Source of the DNA: Chitinophaga silvisoli
GTDB taxonomy: Bacteria > Bacteroidota > Bacteroidia > Chitinophagales > Chitinophagaceae
Direction: 5' to 3'
NCBI RefSeq assembly: GCF_003412465.1
Contig: NZ_QTJV01000015.1
Span: 62,001-126,000, forward strand
DNA length: 64,000 bases
Of the stretch, positions 16,815 through 24,399 are shown piece after piece (position 1 is the stretch's first letter; each line of letters opens with the position of its first letter). Both the position numbers and the translations under genes were made by a program. The notes under the pieces were generated by a model. The model saw only the letters and a list, made by a program, of their open reading frames with translations. It searched no databases and was not told the DNA's origin.

Positions 16815-18941
16815 TTAATCAGCAAATCCGGGTCCATCATCATTGGTAGTGGGGGCTACGTTACGTTGTAAAGCCTCTGCATCTATACAGGCATTGCGGC
16901 AGGCATCTTTCATTGCTCTCATGGCATCATTGTCCTGTGATACAAAAGGCTTTGCCATGATGTGCTGCAGCAGGTCCGGAACGGGTGCCCAGCTACAGTT
17001 TGCCTGCAGGTAACTGATGTATGGAATAATGCCGGCAGGTGTTTGCTGCTTGTCGATCTGTTGCCTGAATTCGGCTTCGTTGGGTTGTAATACTTCGTCC
17101 AGCAAAATGAGGTTGATGTAGCGGCCTCTTTTCTCCAGCAATTGCCAGAGACCTTCTCTCAGTTCAGCGAAGCCAGGATTACCTTTTAGTGCCAGCAGGT
17201 AGTGATTGAATTTGGATTCATTGCCGAGGTCAATGGTCAGTAGCTGTGTGAGTGCATACCTGCTCAGTTGATCATCCATGCCTTTGTGCACCGCCAGGAA
17301 GCGGAGTATTTCAATATCACTGATGCCTTCCTGATACAGGCTGCTGCTATTTCCCGGTGTGAGTGCTGCCCAGAGAATACGGTTAGCCATTTCCGGGTTT
17401 TCACCATAATACATCCATATATGAGGGAAGATGCCTGAGAAATTATGCTCCACATCTGCCTTGTGCAACCATTGCTCCCAGTTGATATTGGAGCTGCCTG
17501 CCTGTGAGATGGCGTTCTCCTGCACCTTTGTGCAGATCTCTTTGATGGTCTGGTCCTGTTCGTGATCGGCCAGTTGGCTGAATATTTTCACAGTGGCAGG
17601 GCTGAGCAGTGGAATCATACTGATCTTCTTTGCCAGCAGGCGACGGAGTTCCCTGTTCAGTTGTGTATGAAGCAGCACGGGAGCTGCAGCTTCCACTACT
17701 TCGGTGTTTGCTTTTGTGAGAGGAATGAGGAGGATGCCTTTGATGCCGGCTTCTTTGATGGCAGCGGAAGGGGCCTGAAGTGCTTTGCTGTAAAAACTGT
17801 TCAGGCTATCATCGTTAGGCGTGAAGCTTGTAATAGCCTGTAAAATAGCCGTGCGGCATTCTTCTTTCTGTTCCTGTTCGTAAGCCTGAACGAAGCGCTC
17901 GAAGAGGGCAGGGCGCTGCGCGATGAGTTTTCCTAGAATATTGTAAATGGCGACAGCGAGATCTGCCCTGATGTTTTGTGATGATAGCTCCAGCAGGGCA
18001 TTTACAAGCGTTTCATTTTTAGCCGTGTAAGGGGCTAAGAGATATAACAGTTGCAGATTTTGGGCAGTAGCGAGTTGTGCACACAGGTGGGCAATGATAG
18101 CGGGTGTAAGTAGGAGGCTGTATTCAAATACCCTTAAAGCAGCCTGTTTTACACTTTGATCCGGGTCCTGGGTATAGGCGTGCAGGATAGTGTCTGTCAG
18201 CTCTGTGCTGTCTATACCATGTACGGCCAGTAACTGGATGCACCAGATGCGGATAAAAGGGGTTGTATCTGTTGCTATCAATTTAACCAGTGCTGCTACG
18301 GGAACGAAGGAGCGGTCGAAGCAGAAACGGAGTACCATTTCTTTGATGGCTACCGGTTCATCCGGCTGTAATAGTTTGGTAATTGTTTCCAGGTCCAAGG
18401 TATCCTGTAGTAAGAGCCTGTTTACAATGACCAGTTTATCAGTTTCATCTGCCTGGTTCATGATCTCTTTGTAGAAAGCTATGTCTGCAGGGCTGGCATC
18501 AACAGGTATTAGAAGCCAGGAGAGGATAAGGCGGCTGGTGTCAGCATTCTCCTGTTGTTTATAAAATTGAATGAGGTGTTGCCTGGCTGTTGGGTCTGTG
18601 ATGGACAAACGGCCTAGGACAGGCAGGATCAGGTCCCTCGATTCATCCTGAGCCAGGGAGGCGATCATAATGTTGATCAGCTCTGTGGTATTGCTCAGCT
18701 GGCGAAGGCCGGTGCCTGCCAGCTGTCGGATCATATCCGCTTTCAGGGTGCTATCAGTTTCAGTGGCAATCAGTGACAGCCATTTCTCTGCAATGGCGGG
18801 GTCGTGGAGATAAGGGGTAGCACCTGATAACAGAGAATACTTTGCATCAGTATCCGAGTGGGGCACCAGATCCAGCATCATTAAACTCTGGGAGGTAAGT
18901 GCTGCCCGTCTTTCCCGGATCTCATCAGTGATCTTACTCAT
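16815..18941 (-). CDS. HEAT-like alpha-solenoid protein, second large member of the operon
   Basis: 708 residues, cytoplasmic by composition. It consists of repeated helix pairs such as DQSVKQAALRVFEYSLLL, TTPFIRIWCIQLLAVHG and SAAIKEAGIKGILLIPL, typical of HEAT/Armadillo-like repeats. The last 200 residues are less regular (EHNFSGIFPHIWMYYGENPE) and end in an acidic tail (TTNDDGPGFAD). The start codon overlaps the stop of the preceding gene by 8 nt (ATGAGTAA), a sign of translational coupling and a fixed ratio of products. It shares architecture but no obvious close sequence identity with its two neighbours. No catalytic motif was seen; function unknown. Confidence 0.8.
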   Translation of the reverse strand: MSKITDEIRERRAALTSQSLMMLDLVPHSDTDAKYSLLSGATPYLHDPAIAEKWLSLIATETDSTLKADMIRQLAGTGLRQLSNTTELINIMIASLAQDESRDLILPVLGRLSITDPTARQHLIQFYKQQENADTSRLILSWLLIPVDASPADIAFYKEIMNQADETDKLVIVNRLLLQDTLDLETITKLLQPDEPVAIKEMVLRFCFDRSFVPVAALVKLIATDTTPFIRIWCIQLLAVHGIDSTELTDTILHAYTQDPDQSVKQAALRVFEYSLLLTPAIIAHLCAQLATAQNLQLLYLLAPYTAKNETLVNALLELSSQNIRADLAVAIYNILGKLIAQRPALFERFVQAYEQEQKEECRTAILQAITSFTPNDDSLNSFYSKALQAPSAAIKEAGIKGILLIPLTKANTEVVEAAAPVLLHTQLNRELRRLLAKKISMIPLLSPATVKIFSQLADHEQDQTIKEICTKVQENAISQAGSSNINWEQWLHKADVEHNFSGIFPHIWMYYGENPEMANRILWAALTPGNSSSLYQEGISDIEILRFLAVHKGMDDQLSRYALTQLLTIDLGNESKFNHYLLALKGNPGFAELREGLWQLLEKRGRYINLILLDEVLQPNEAEFRQQIDKQQTPAGIIPYISYLQANCSWAPVPDLLQHIMAKPFVSQDNDAMRAMKDACRNACIDAEALQRNVAPTTNDDGPGFAD

Positions 18942-20352
18942 ATTTTAATACGTTGGGTTTAATACCGGAAAGGGCATCAGCGAGTGATTGTTGCTGAGTG
19001 GCATCCAGGTCCAGTTTAACAATAGCGTCCAGTGCTTTTTGTCTGGAGAGGGTATCAATTAATTCATTGCGTACTACCGTAAGCAGTACATCGAAGCGAT
19101 GGGGAACGCCGGGGCGCAGATAACCATCGAGGCAGAGGCGCAGCAGTTCCCTGTCGGTATCATAGAGCAGCACATCTTCGAGTGCAGGGATCACTTGTGG
19201 GTAGATCTCTGCTACATTGGCCAGCAGGCTGGCACAGGTAACCCTGAACGGAGAACCGGGTTCTGTAAGTTCGGCAGCAAATACATCGACCAGTTGCGGA
19301 TGACGTGCTACGGAGAGGGCTTTCACCTGGTTGAACAATACTTCGCGGATCCGCTCGTCTCTTTCCCGGTTGAAGAGGTGTATGAGCGGGTCGAGGATCT
19401 GTTCTGTTTTCAGGCGGCTGGTTATGAGTGAAAGTATCTTTCTTCTATGTTCTGCCAGCGGCAGGTCTTTAATACTTTCCAGCAGGATATTGCTGATGTG
19501 CGCATCCCTGCCCATGTAAGGGGCCAGCATATCGGTGATGGCAGCAAATTCGCCCTCGTCATACACGGAAGGGTTGGCAGCGAAAGCATTGGCCAGGGCC
19601 AGCCTGATTTCCGGAATGCGCATGGATGGTTTGATGAGTTCCAGCAGTTCATAGCGAATACCATTGGTGCCGGTATTGGAGAGTGCTGTAGCTAAGGTAA
19701 TGAGCTGGGCATCACTCATTTGTTTATTATCTGCGAGACGGCGCATCACGCGAAGGCGGATATCCGGATCGTTTTTGATGTCGAGGTAAGGCTGTGCGGC
19801 GGCAAAGAGTTTATCGCCCCAGCGGGTGCATTTCTCTGCCAGGGTGAGGGCTTGTGATTGCAGCAGGGTAGGTGAATTACGATGTTTCTCCAGGGCAGCA
19901 ACGGCCATATCTTCCGTGATGAGGGGCAGGCTTGCCAGGGTATCCTGGATAGCTACCATTTCGGGTTCACTAAGATTAGGAGTGGCAGAGAGTTCGATGA
20001 AGAAGTCTACCAGTTGCTGGTCCTGGTGAATACTATCCTGTAATCTGAACAGGATGGCAACGCGGGTGTCTCTTTCCTTTTCCTGTCTGAAGAACTGAAG
20101 CAGGGCATCGAAGAGAATGCGTGGCTCGGGAAACCGGGAGGTATTGAGGGAGGATAGGAAGAACATGATCTCATCCCGCAACTTCTTGTCTTTGACATCA
20201 GGTAATACCTGTAGCAGGGCGGTAATAACTGCCGGTTCATGCAGGTGGCTTTTGGCCAGCTGCAGAATCTGTGCTTTGATCACTGTTTCTGCGTGTAGGC
20301 TACCCAGTACCTGTCTGATCAGTCCCGGTAGGGATTGTTGGGTTTTGTCCAT
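18934..20352 (-). CDS. HEAT-like alpha-solenoid protein, first large member of the operon
   Basis: About 472 residues from ATG 20352 (MDKTQQSLPG). An upstream in-frame extension exists, but it overlaps the preceding small gene and looks unlike the family. The chain is built of helix pairs (ARHPQLVDVFAAELTEPG, RVTCASLLANVAEIYPQV, DTDRELLRLCLDGYL) with typical HEAT spacing. No signal peptide. It follows the Sm-like gene by 40 nt and overlaps the next gene by 8 nt, so all four genes form one leftward transcription unit. Function unknown. A scaffold or regulatory subunit is the most that can be inferred. Confidence 0.8.
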   Translation of the reverse strand: MDKTQQSLPGLIRQVLGSLHAETVIKAQILQLAKSHLHEPAVITALLQVLPDVKDKKLRDEIMFFLSSLNTSRFPEPRILFDALLQFFRQEKERDTRVAILFRLQDSIHQDQQLVDFFIELSATPNLSEPEMVAIQDTLASLPLITEDMAVAALEKHRNSPTLLQSQALTLAEKCTRWGDKLFAAAQPYLDIKNDPDIRLRVMRRLADNKQMSDAQLITLATALSNTGTNGIRYELLELIKPSMRIPEIRLALANAFAANPSVYDEGEFAAITDMLAPYMGRDAHISNILLESIKDLPLAEHRRKILSLITSRLKTEQILDPLIHLFNRERDERIREVLFNQVKALSVARHPQLVDVFAAELTEPGSPFRVTCASLLANVAEIYPQVIPALEDVLLYDTDRELLRLCLDGYLRPGVPHRFDVLLTVVRNELIDTLSRQKALDAIVKLDLDATQQQSLADALSGIKPNVLKYE

Positions 20353-20392
20353 AATGTTTTCAATTAAAGATATGCTGATATAAAAAGGGAGC

Positions 20393-20587
20393 TTACAATG
20401 TGATGATGGCCTCAATCTTTTCCAGGTCTACGACACATCTTTTACCATCATGCGTCCTGAGCTCTACGGCTTCCGGGTACAGGTTGCTCACGATACCTTG
20501 CAGTATAGCGTGGGTGATGTAGATACTGATTTGTTGCTGTTCCAGGCGGCTGCTTTCAAGTAAGGATATGAATATGGGTGATGGCAT
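20393..20587 (-). CDS. Small Sm/Hfq-like protein heading the HEAT operon
   Basis: 64 residues, no signal peptide. After a short N-terminal helix (IFISLLESSRLEQQ) come five probable strands: ISIYITHAILQGIVSNLY, then AVELRTHDGKRCVVDLEKIEAI. The 'sIY...iLQG.v....' run resembles the Sm1 motif of Hfq (VSIYLVNGIKLQG), and the tail fits the last strands of an Sm barrel. It lacks the KH-A-I Sm2 signature of true Hfq, so RNA binding is not assured; it could simply be an Sm-fold protein. It is the first gene of the HEAT operon, 40 nt ahead of the next start. Its position suggests it works with the solenoid proteins. Confidence 0.55.
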   Translation of the reverse strand: MPSPIFISLLESSRLEQQQISIYITHAILQGIVSNLYPEAVELRTHDGKRCVVDLEKIEAIITL

Positions 20588-20832
20588 GGATGATCCGTTT
20601 ATATGAAAAATGAGGCAACATTATAATTGCGTACGAACATTAACAGGCTCAAAAGTAAGGAAGTTTGATTTAATAACAACCTTCCTGGTGAGGACTGAAA
20701 TATTTTCACATTTTATTGATAAAAATGTCAGATTCCCTGAAAAAAATTCAGGTTGTGCTGACTGGCACCGGGTTTGAAGGATTTAGGGTGTTGAAAAATT
20801 GGTATTGTTTAACTTTTAAAACGAGTTTTACT
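20588..20832. promoter_or_regulatory. Divergent region between the HEAT operon and hsp20, with two small inverted repeats
   Basis: About 245 bases. ACATTTT and AAAATGT (about 20709-20729) form a spaced inverted repeat. TAAAAC-GA-GTTTTA (20817-20830) is a small hairpin ending 2 nt before the hsp20 ATG. No CIRCE element was seen. Regulation through either element is a guess from position. Confidence 0.35.
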
Positions 20833-21270
20833 ATGTCTATCATTAAAAGAAATCACACGTTTCCTTCAGTATTTGATGATTTTTTCAGCCGTGAATTGAT
20901 TAACTGGGGTAATAACAACTTTTCAGCAAGTAATACCACAGTACCATCTGTGAACATTAAGGAGTCTGCAGAATCGTTTGAAGTAGAGGTAGCGGCACCT
21001 GGTATGGATAAGAAAGATTTTAATATTACACTGGATGGTACGATGCTGACTATTTCTTCTGAAAAGCAGCACCAGGATGAGAAGAAAGAGGAAAATTATA
21101 CCCGTAGGGAATTTAGTTATCAGTCATTCAAACGCAGCTTCCAGTTACCTAAAGATGTGGTAGATGCGGATAAAATAAATGCGAAGTATGAGAATGGGTT
21201 ATTGCATCTGACAATTCCTAAGAAAGAGGAAGCTAAGAAGCAGGGGCCAAGGCTGATTGAAATTGGCTAA
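20833..21270 (+). CDS. Small heat shock protein, Hsp20 family
   Basis: 145 residues from ATG 20833 (MSIIKRNHTFPSVFDDFFS). An in-frame ATG upstream at 20725 would add residues without family resemblance. The N-terminal arm FPSVFDDFFSREL is typical. The alpha-crystallin domain runs from about 40 to 130: VPSVNIKESAESFEVEVAAPGMDKKDF..., ending with the signature ENGLLHLTIPKKEE. The C-terminal GPRLIEI carries the I-x-I anchor. Such ATP-independent chaperones form large oligomers that hold unfolding proteins for DnaK and ClpB. The gene is monocistronic with a strong terminator after it. Confidence 0.95.
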   Translation: MSIIKRNHTFPSVFDDFFSRELINWGNNNFSASNTTVPSVNIKESAESFEVEVAAPGMDKKDFNITLDGTMLTISSEKQHQDEKKEENYTRREFSYQSFKRSFQLPKDVVDADKINAKYENGLLHLTIPKKEEAKKQGPRLIEIG

Positions 21271-21272
21271 GT

Positions 21273-21302
21273 AAAAAGGCAGACCACCTGGTCTGCCTTT
21301 TT
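21273..21302. terminator. Bidirectional terminator between hsp20 and a convergent gene
   Basis: AAAAAGGCAGACCA pairs with TGGTCTGCCTTTTT; A-run and T-run make it usable from both strands. It touches the stop codon of the leftward gene. Confidence 0.9.
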
Positions 21303-21839
21303 TTATCCTGCCATGAGAACTTTATCAAATTTTAGTTTGCCGTCTTTTATTTTAAAGACATAAAAGATAGCATATTCCCCGCCACCCATTTCAGGATCGG
21401 CTTTTTTATTGTAGCCGCTGAGCTGGAGAGTAACTGTTTGTTCAGCCTTGTCGTAGGTAGCTTCCATGCTATAGTATTCTTCCTGGTTATCTGTGAATTC
21501 GGCGGTTTTAGCCGAGCCTTTTTCGTACAGGTCTTTTGTTTTTATTTTCAGGAAGGAAGTCACGAATGCTTTATCGAAGATCTTGTCAAAGTAGAGATCG
21601 AAAGATTGCGCTGTGACAGGGGCTTCTTTTTCAGCGAGTTTGGGAACGCTGAAGATGTACCAGAATTCGGGATTGTTGTAAGGGAAAGTAAAGAAGGTTT
21701 TGGTGGTTTCTTTATCACGCTTGTAGATAGCGTCCCTGAGGGTTCTGACCTGGTCGATCCAGGTGCCGCTGCTGTCGGTGACTGCAAAAGCGGTGTGGGT
21801 GGCCAACAGTAGGCAGAGGTAAAGTATGGTTTTTTTCAT
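21303..21839 (-). CDS. Secreted hypothetical protein
   Basis: 178 residues with a clear signal peptide (MKKTILYLCLLLATHTAFA) and predicted cleavage near residue 19. The mature part is mixed alpha/beta: an aromatic stretch (TFFTFPYNNPEFWYIFSVPK), a helical stretch (FDLYFDKIFDKAFVTSFLK) and a C-terminal sheet (TVTLQLSGYNKKA, EYAIFYVFKIKDGKLKFDKV). This resembles an NTF2-like or DUF3828-type cone fold, but I do not recognise the family. No cysteine is conserved for a lipobox. It stands alone, convergent with hsp20. Function unknown. Confidence 0.7.
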   Translation of the reverse strand: MKKTILYLCLLLATHTAFAVTDSSGTWIDQVRTLRDAIYKRDKETTKTFFTFPYNNPEFWYIFSVPKLAEKEAPVTAQSFDLYFDKIFDKAFVTSFLKIKTKDLYEKGSAKTAEFTDNQEEYYSMEATYDKAEQTVTLQLSGYNKKADPEMGGGEYAIFYVFKIKDGKLKFDKVLMAG

Positions 21840-21891
21840 GGGGTAAATTTAGAAATTTTATATTTGAAGGATAAATAACTTACTACAATAT

Positions 21892-22548
21892 TTGTTGCAC
21901 CTACCGATTGGAGTTGTGTGGCTCATTTTCTTTATAGAAAATGTGATGATCACCTGTGCGGTGTTGTTAACAGGCCGATATTTTTATAAGGGGGGATATA
22001 CGGCGAGGGAGTGGGGAATTTGTTTAATTACCAATGTACTGAATACCGTGGTGACGTATGTAGGGTTTTGGTTGTTTTCGAAAGGATGGATTGTGATTGG
22101 GCTGGAGACTTCGTGGCAGATTTTAGTTGATTTTATATTCCTGTTTGTGGCGATGGATCTGTTGATGTATGTTTTTCATATCATTATTCACAAGACGTTT
22201 TTATATAAGGCCGTGCACCAGTTGCATCACGAGGCAATAGACCCCAGGCCGATAGATTTGTTTGTACTGCACCCTGTGGAGACCATAGGATTTGGGAGTT
22301 TGTGGTTGTCGCTATTGATGGTGTATGGGTTTAATATTTATGCAATCATTATTTATCTGGTAGTGAATGTCATCTTTGGCCTGGCGGGACATCTGGGCAT
22401 TGAGCCGTTGCCGGAGAAGCTGCGGCAATGGCCGGTGATTAAGTACCTGGGCACATCTACGTTTCATCACGATCACCACCAGGATCTTCAGCATAATTTT
22501 GGTTTTTACACCAGTATATGGGACAGGCTGTTTAATACTTACAGATAG
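21892..22548 (+). CDS. Sterol desaturase / fatty acid hydroxylase superfamily membrane protein
   Basis: Up to 218 residues, with four or more hydrophobic segments and the di-iron histidine set of the superfamily: HIIIHK, HQLHHE, a histidine in AGHLGIEP, and FHHDHHQDLQHNFGFY near the end. These bind two irons and support O2-dependent hydroxylation or desaturation of lipid chains. The start is uncertain: no ATG precedes the first membrane segment, so TTG (21892 or 21895) or GTG (about 21916) must be used, or an ATG at 21946 that shortens the first segment. The terminal YTSIWDRLFNTYR is typical. Single gene; the natural lipid substrate is unknown. Confidence 0.85.
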   Translation: MLHLPIGVVWLIFFIENVMITCAVLLTGRYFYKGGYTAREWGICLITNVLNTVVTYVGFWLFSKGWIVIGLETSWQILVDFIFLFVAMDLLMYVFHIIIHKTFLYKAVHQLHHEAIDPRPIDLFVLHPVETIGFGSLWLSLLMVYGFNIYAIIIYLVVNVIFGLAGHLGIEPLPEKLRQWPVIKYLGTSTFHHDHHQDLQHNFGFYTSIWDRLFNTYR

Positions 22549-22579
22549 GTGCTTACGCCGTTTGAAACCTTGTATTAAA

Positions 22580-22924
22580 TCAATTGCGGAGCAGCTTTCT
22601 TCTGTAGAACAGTATCTTGATGAAAGAGACCAGTTCGCTGATGGCAGTGAGGCCCAGTGCATATTTAAAAGTAGTTTGATCTACGCCCAGGATGAATACG
22701 ATCAGAATGACAGGGGGGAGTAATAACATACCATATCCTTTCCATCCAATCCACTTATGAGAGAGGGAAGCCAGCACCGCCCAGATACCGCTGAAAAATA
22801 CAGCCGCGCCGAATAATGCAAGCATGGCGAAACCACCTTTTTCGGGTATGAACACATTATAGAACAGGATGCTCCATACAGCAAGCAGGAGGATATAGAG
22901 CAAGATGTAGGGTATATTTTTCAT
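22580..22924 (-). CDS. Small four-helix membrane protein, unknown
   Basis: 114 residues, with hydrophobic segments at about 5-25, 32-54, 65-82 and 86-106 and a basic C-terminus (YRRKLLRN), which suggests a cytoplasmic tail. No cysteine pair, histidine cluster or known motif was seen. It is convergent with the hydroxylase-type gene 31 bp away and divergent from the lipoprotein gene at 23060. I do not recognise a family. Confidence 0.6.
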   Translation of the reverse strand: MKNIPYILLYILLLAVWSILFYNVFIPEKGGFAMLALFGAAVFFSGIWAVLASLSHKWIGWKGYGMLLLPPVILIVFILGVDQTTFKYALGLTAISELVSFIKILFYRRKLLRN

Positions 22925-23059
22925 AGCGACAAAAATATGAGAAAATCTTAATAAAGAATTTTATTTGGTTCCTGTGCGGAAGGTTGTTTGAACGCAATGC
23001 TTCAGGTTGGGGTGTAACTTCTGTGACCTATGCAACGTTTAAACCTGAAACCTATATAA

Positions 23060-23569
23060 ATGAAAAATGTTTGCCCGTTTGTGGTTTTGTTAATCGTTTC
23101 CCTTTTTGGTGCCTGTAAAAAGGTGGAGTACCAGGATGATTTATCCAGGAGTAAAGAGTTTTATATTGCTTTTAAGGCGGCTTCAGATAATAGTTACAAG
23201 TATGTGGTGACAACTAATAGCTGGACGCGGTATCGTACAGAGACAACGCTTACAATTCAGAAAGGAAAAGTTGTAGCACGATCTTTTGTTGCAGTGCAAA
23301 GTGCGGACACGGGTTATGCCATCGTGTTTATGAAGGAGTGGGCGGAAGATGCAGGATCCTTGGGATCGCATACAGAAGGGGCGGCCTTGCAGACACTGGA
23401 TGAGGTATATGAGCTTGCAGCGAAGGAGTGGTTGAAGAAGAGGGATAATGCTTATGTGTATTTTGAGGCAAAGAATGATGGGATGATATCAACGGCGGGG
23501 TATGCAGAAAAGAATTGTGCGGATGATTGTTTTAACGGGATTGAAATCAGTTCAATTAAGAAATTATAA
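23060..23569 (+). CDS. Hypothetical lipoprotein
   Basis: 169 residues. The signal sequence MKNVCPFVVLLIVSLFGAC ends in a lipobox (LFGA-C), so the protein should be lipidated at about C19 and anchored in the envelope. The mature part has strands (YKYVVTTNSW, TTLTIQKGKVVARSFVAV) and a helix with TLDEVYELAAKEWLKKR, then DGMISTAGYAEKNCADDCFNG, with a possible C-x3-C disulfide near the end. The 'LDEVYE....' arrangement recalls DUF6174-type secreted proteins, but this is only a resemblance. Function unknown. A long inverted repeat follows the stop. Confidence 0.65.
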   Translation: MKNVCPFVVLLIVSLFGACKKVEYQDDLSRSKEFYIAFKAASDNSYKYVVTTNSWTRYRTETTLTIQKGKVVARSFVAVQSADTGYAIVFMKEWAEDAGSLGSHTEGAALQTLDEVYELAAKEWLKKRDNAYVYFEAKNDGMISTAGYAEKNCADDCFNGIEISSIKKL

Positions 23570-23573
23570 AAAA

Positions 23574-23665
23574 GAGGTTGTAGAAAAAGTAAATTGACGG
23601 CATAGAAAATTCTTTCCATCAGGAATCCGGGTTAAATTCCGGAAATTTACTTTTGCTACAACCTC
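23574..23665. terminator. Long 22-bp inverted repeat between convergent genes
   Basis: Arms 23574-23595 and 23644-23665 pair over 22 bp with one mismatch around a 48-nt loop that itself holds a smaller hairpin (GGAAT/ATTCC). It lies between the lipoprotein and the convergent YciF-like gene. A simple terminator would need a much shorter loop, so its role is uncertain. Confidence 0.5.
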
Positions 23666-23671
23666 ATTTCT

Positions 23672-24208
23672 TTAAAGCCCTGATTCTGCGGGTTCCTGAC
23701 TAGCTTCCTCATTAATATGTGATTCCGCAATAATCGTCAGCTTTGCGTCAGTTTCTTTTTCCTCCAGCAGGGTCTGGGCCAGCAGGTCTGCTACTTCTTT
23801 CTGCCCCAGGGTTCTGGCCAGGGTGACAAGGCTGCCATAGCAGGACATTTCATAATGTTCAACTTTCTGGGCAGCGATAATGAGCGCAACATCTCTTTGA
23901 GCCGAGCCTTCTTCTGTTTCATCGATTACCTGCCAGCCTTCGTCAAACAGGCCCTGTAATCCTATGCTGGGAACTGGTTCTGCGGCGATACCCAACAGGG
24001 TGAACACTTGTTCCAGGCGCTGGATATGTGTTTCAGTCTCGCTTCTATGTGCATTAAATGCTTCCTGCAGTTCTGTTTCTGAGGCAGCATTGGCCATAGT
24101 TGTCAATACGTTTATCAGGTTCTTTTCTGACCAGTAGATTTCAGATAGCATGGTAGCAAAGAAATCGTCCAGTTTGGAGTGAATCAATGATCCTTTAAGA
24201 AGTTCCAT
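23672..24208 (-). CDS. DUF892 / YciF-like ferritin-like protein
   Basis: 178 residues, all helical. It opens like the family (LDDFFATMLSEIYWSEKNLINVL) and continues with ELQEAFNAHRSETETHIQRLEQVF and the IIAAQKVEHYEMSCYGSLVTLA helix. The spaced glutamates and histidines (E-x-x-H pairs) fit a ferritin-like dinuclear metal site. YciF/YciE relatives are stress-induced (osmotic, stationary phase) and structurally rubrerythrin-like; the reaction is not settled. The single gene is convergent with the lipoprotein. Confidence 0.88.
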   Translation of the reverse strand: MELLKGSLIHSKLDDFFATMLSEIYWSEKNLINVLTTMANAASETELQEAFNAHRSETETHIQRLEQVFTLLGIAAEPVPSIGLQGLFDEGWQVIDETEEGSAQRDVALIIAAQKVEHYEMSCYGSLVTLARTLGQKEVADLLAQTLLEEKETDAKLTIIAESHINEEASQEPAESGL

Positions 24209-24353
24209 GTATAAAGTTTTTGAAGGTTAAGCATATTAATAAGGAGGGAAAAAATATGCCATGGGTCTCTGGCCGTTTTTTCAGAAGATTTTGTGGAAAG
24301 GAGGTGCCAGTAGAGTGGGAATAAATCCCGTACCGGAGAATTTTCCAAAAAAA

Positions 24354-24377
24354 AAGGAACACCCGAAGATGTTCCTT
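24354..24377 (-). terminator. Terminator with UUCG tetraloop behind the AsmA-like gene
   Basis: Read on the minus strand, AAGGAACATC-TTCG-GGTGTTCCTT forms a 10-bp stem with a UUCG tetraloop and is followed by nine T residues. The same AAGGAACA stem recurs in the tRNA-Glu terminator and its copies. Confidence 0.85.
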
Positions 24378-24399
24378 ATTATTCCATGCATTGTCCTGA

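Noticed and set aside
20393..20587. Calling the small protein Hfq
   Set aside because: The Sm1-like strand pattern is there, but the Sm2 KH motif is missing; only an Sm-like fold is claimed.
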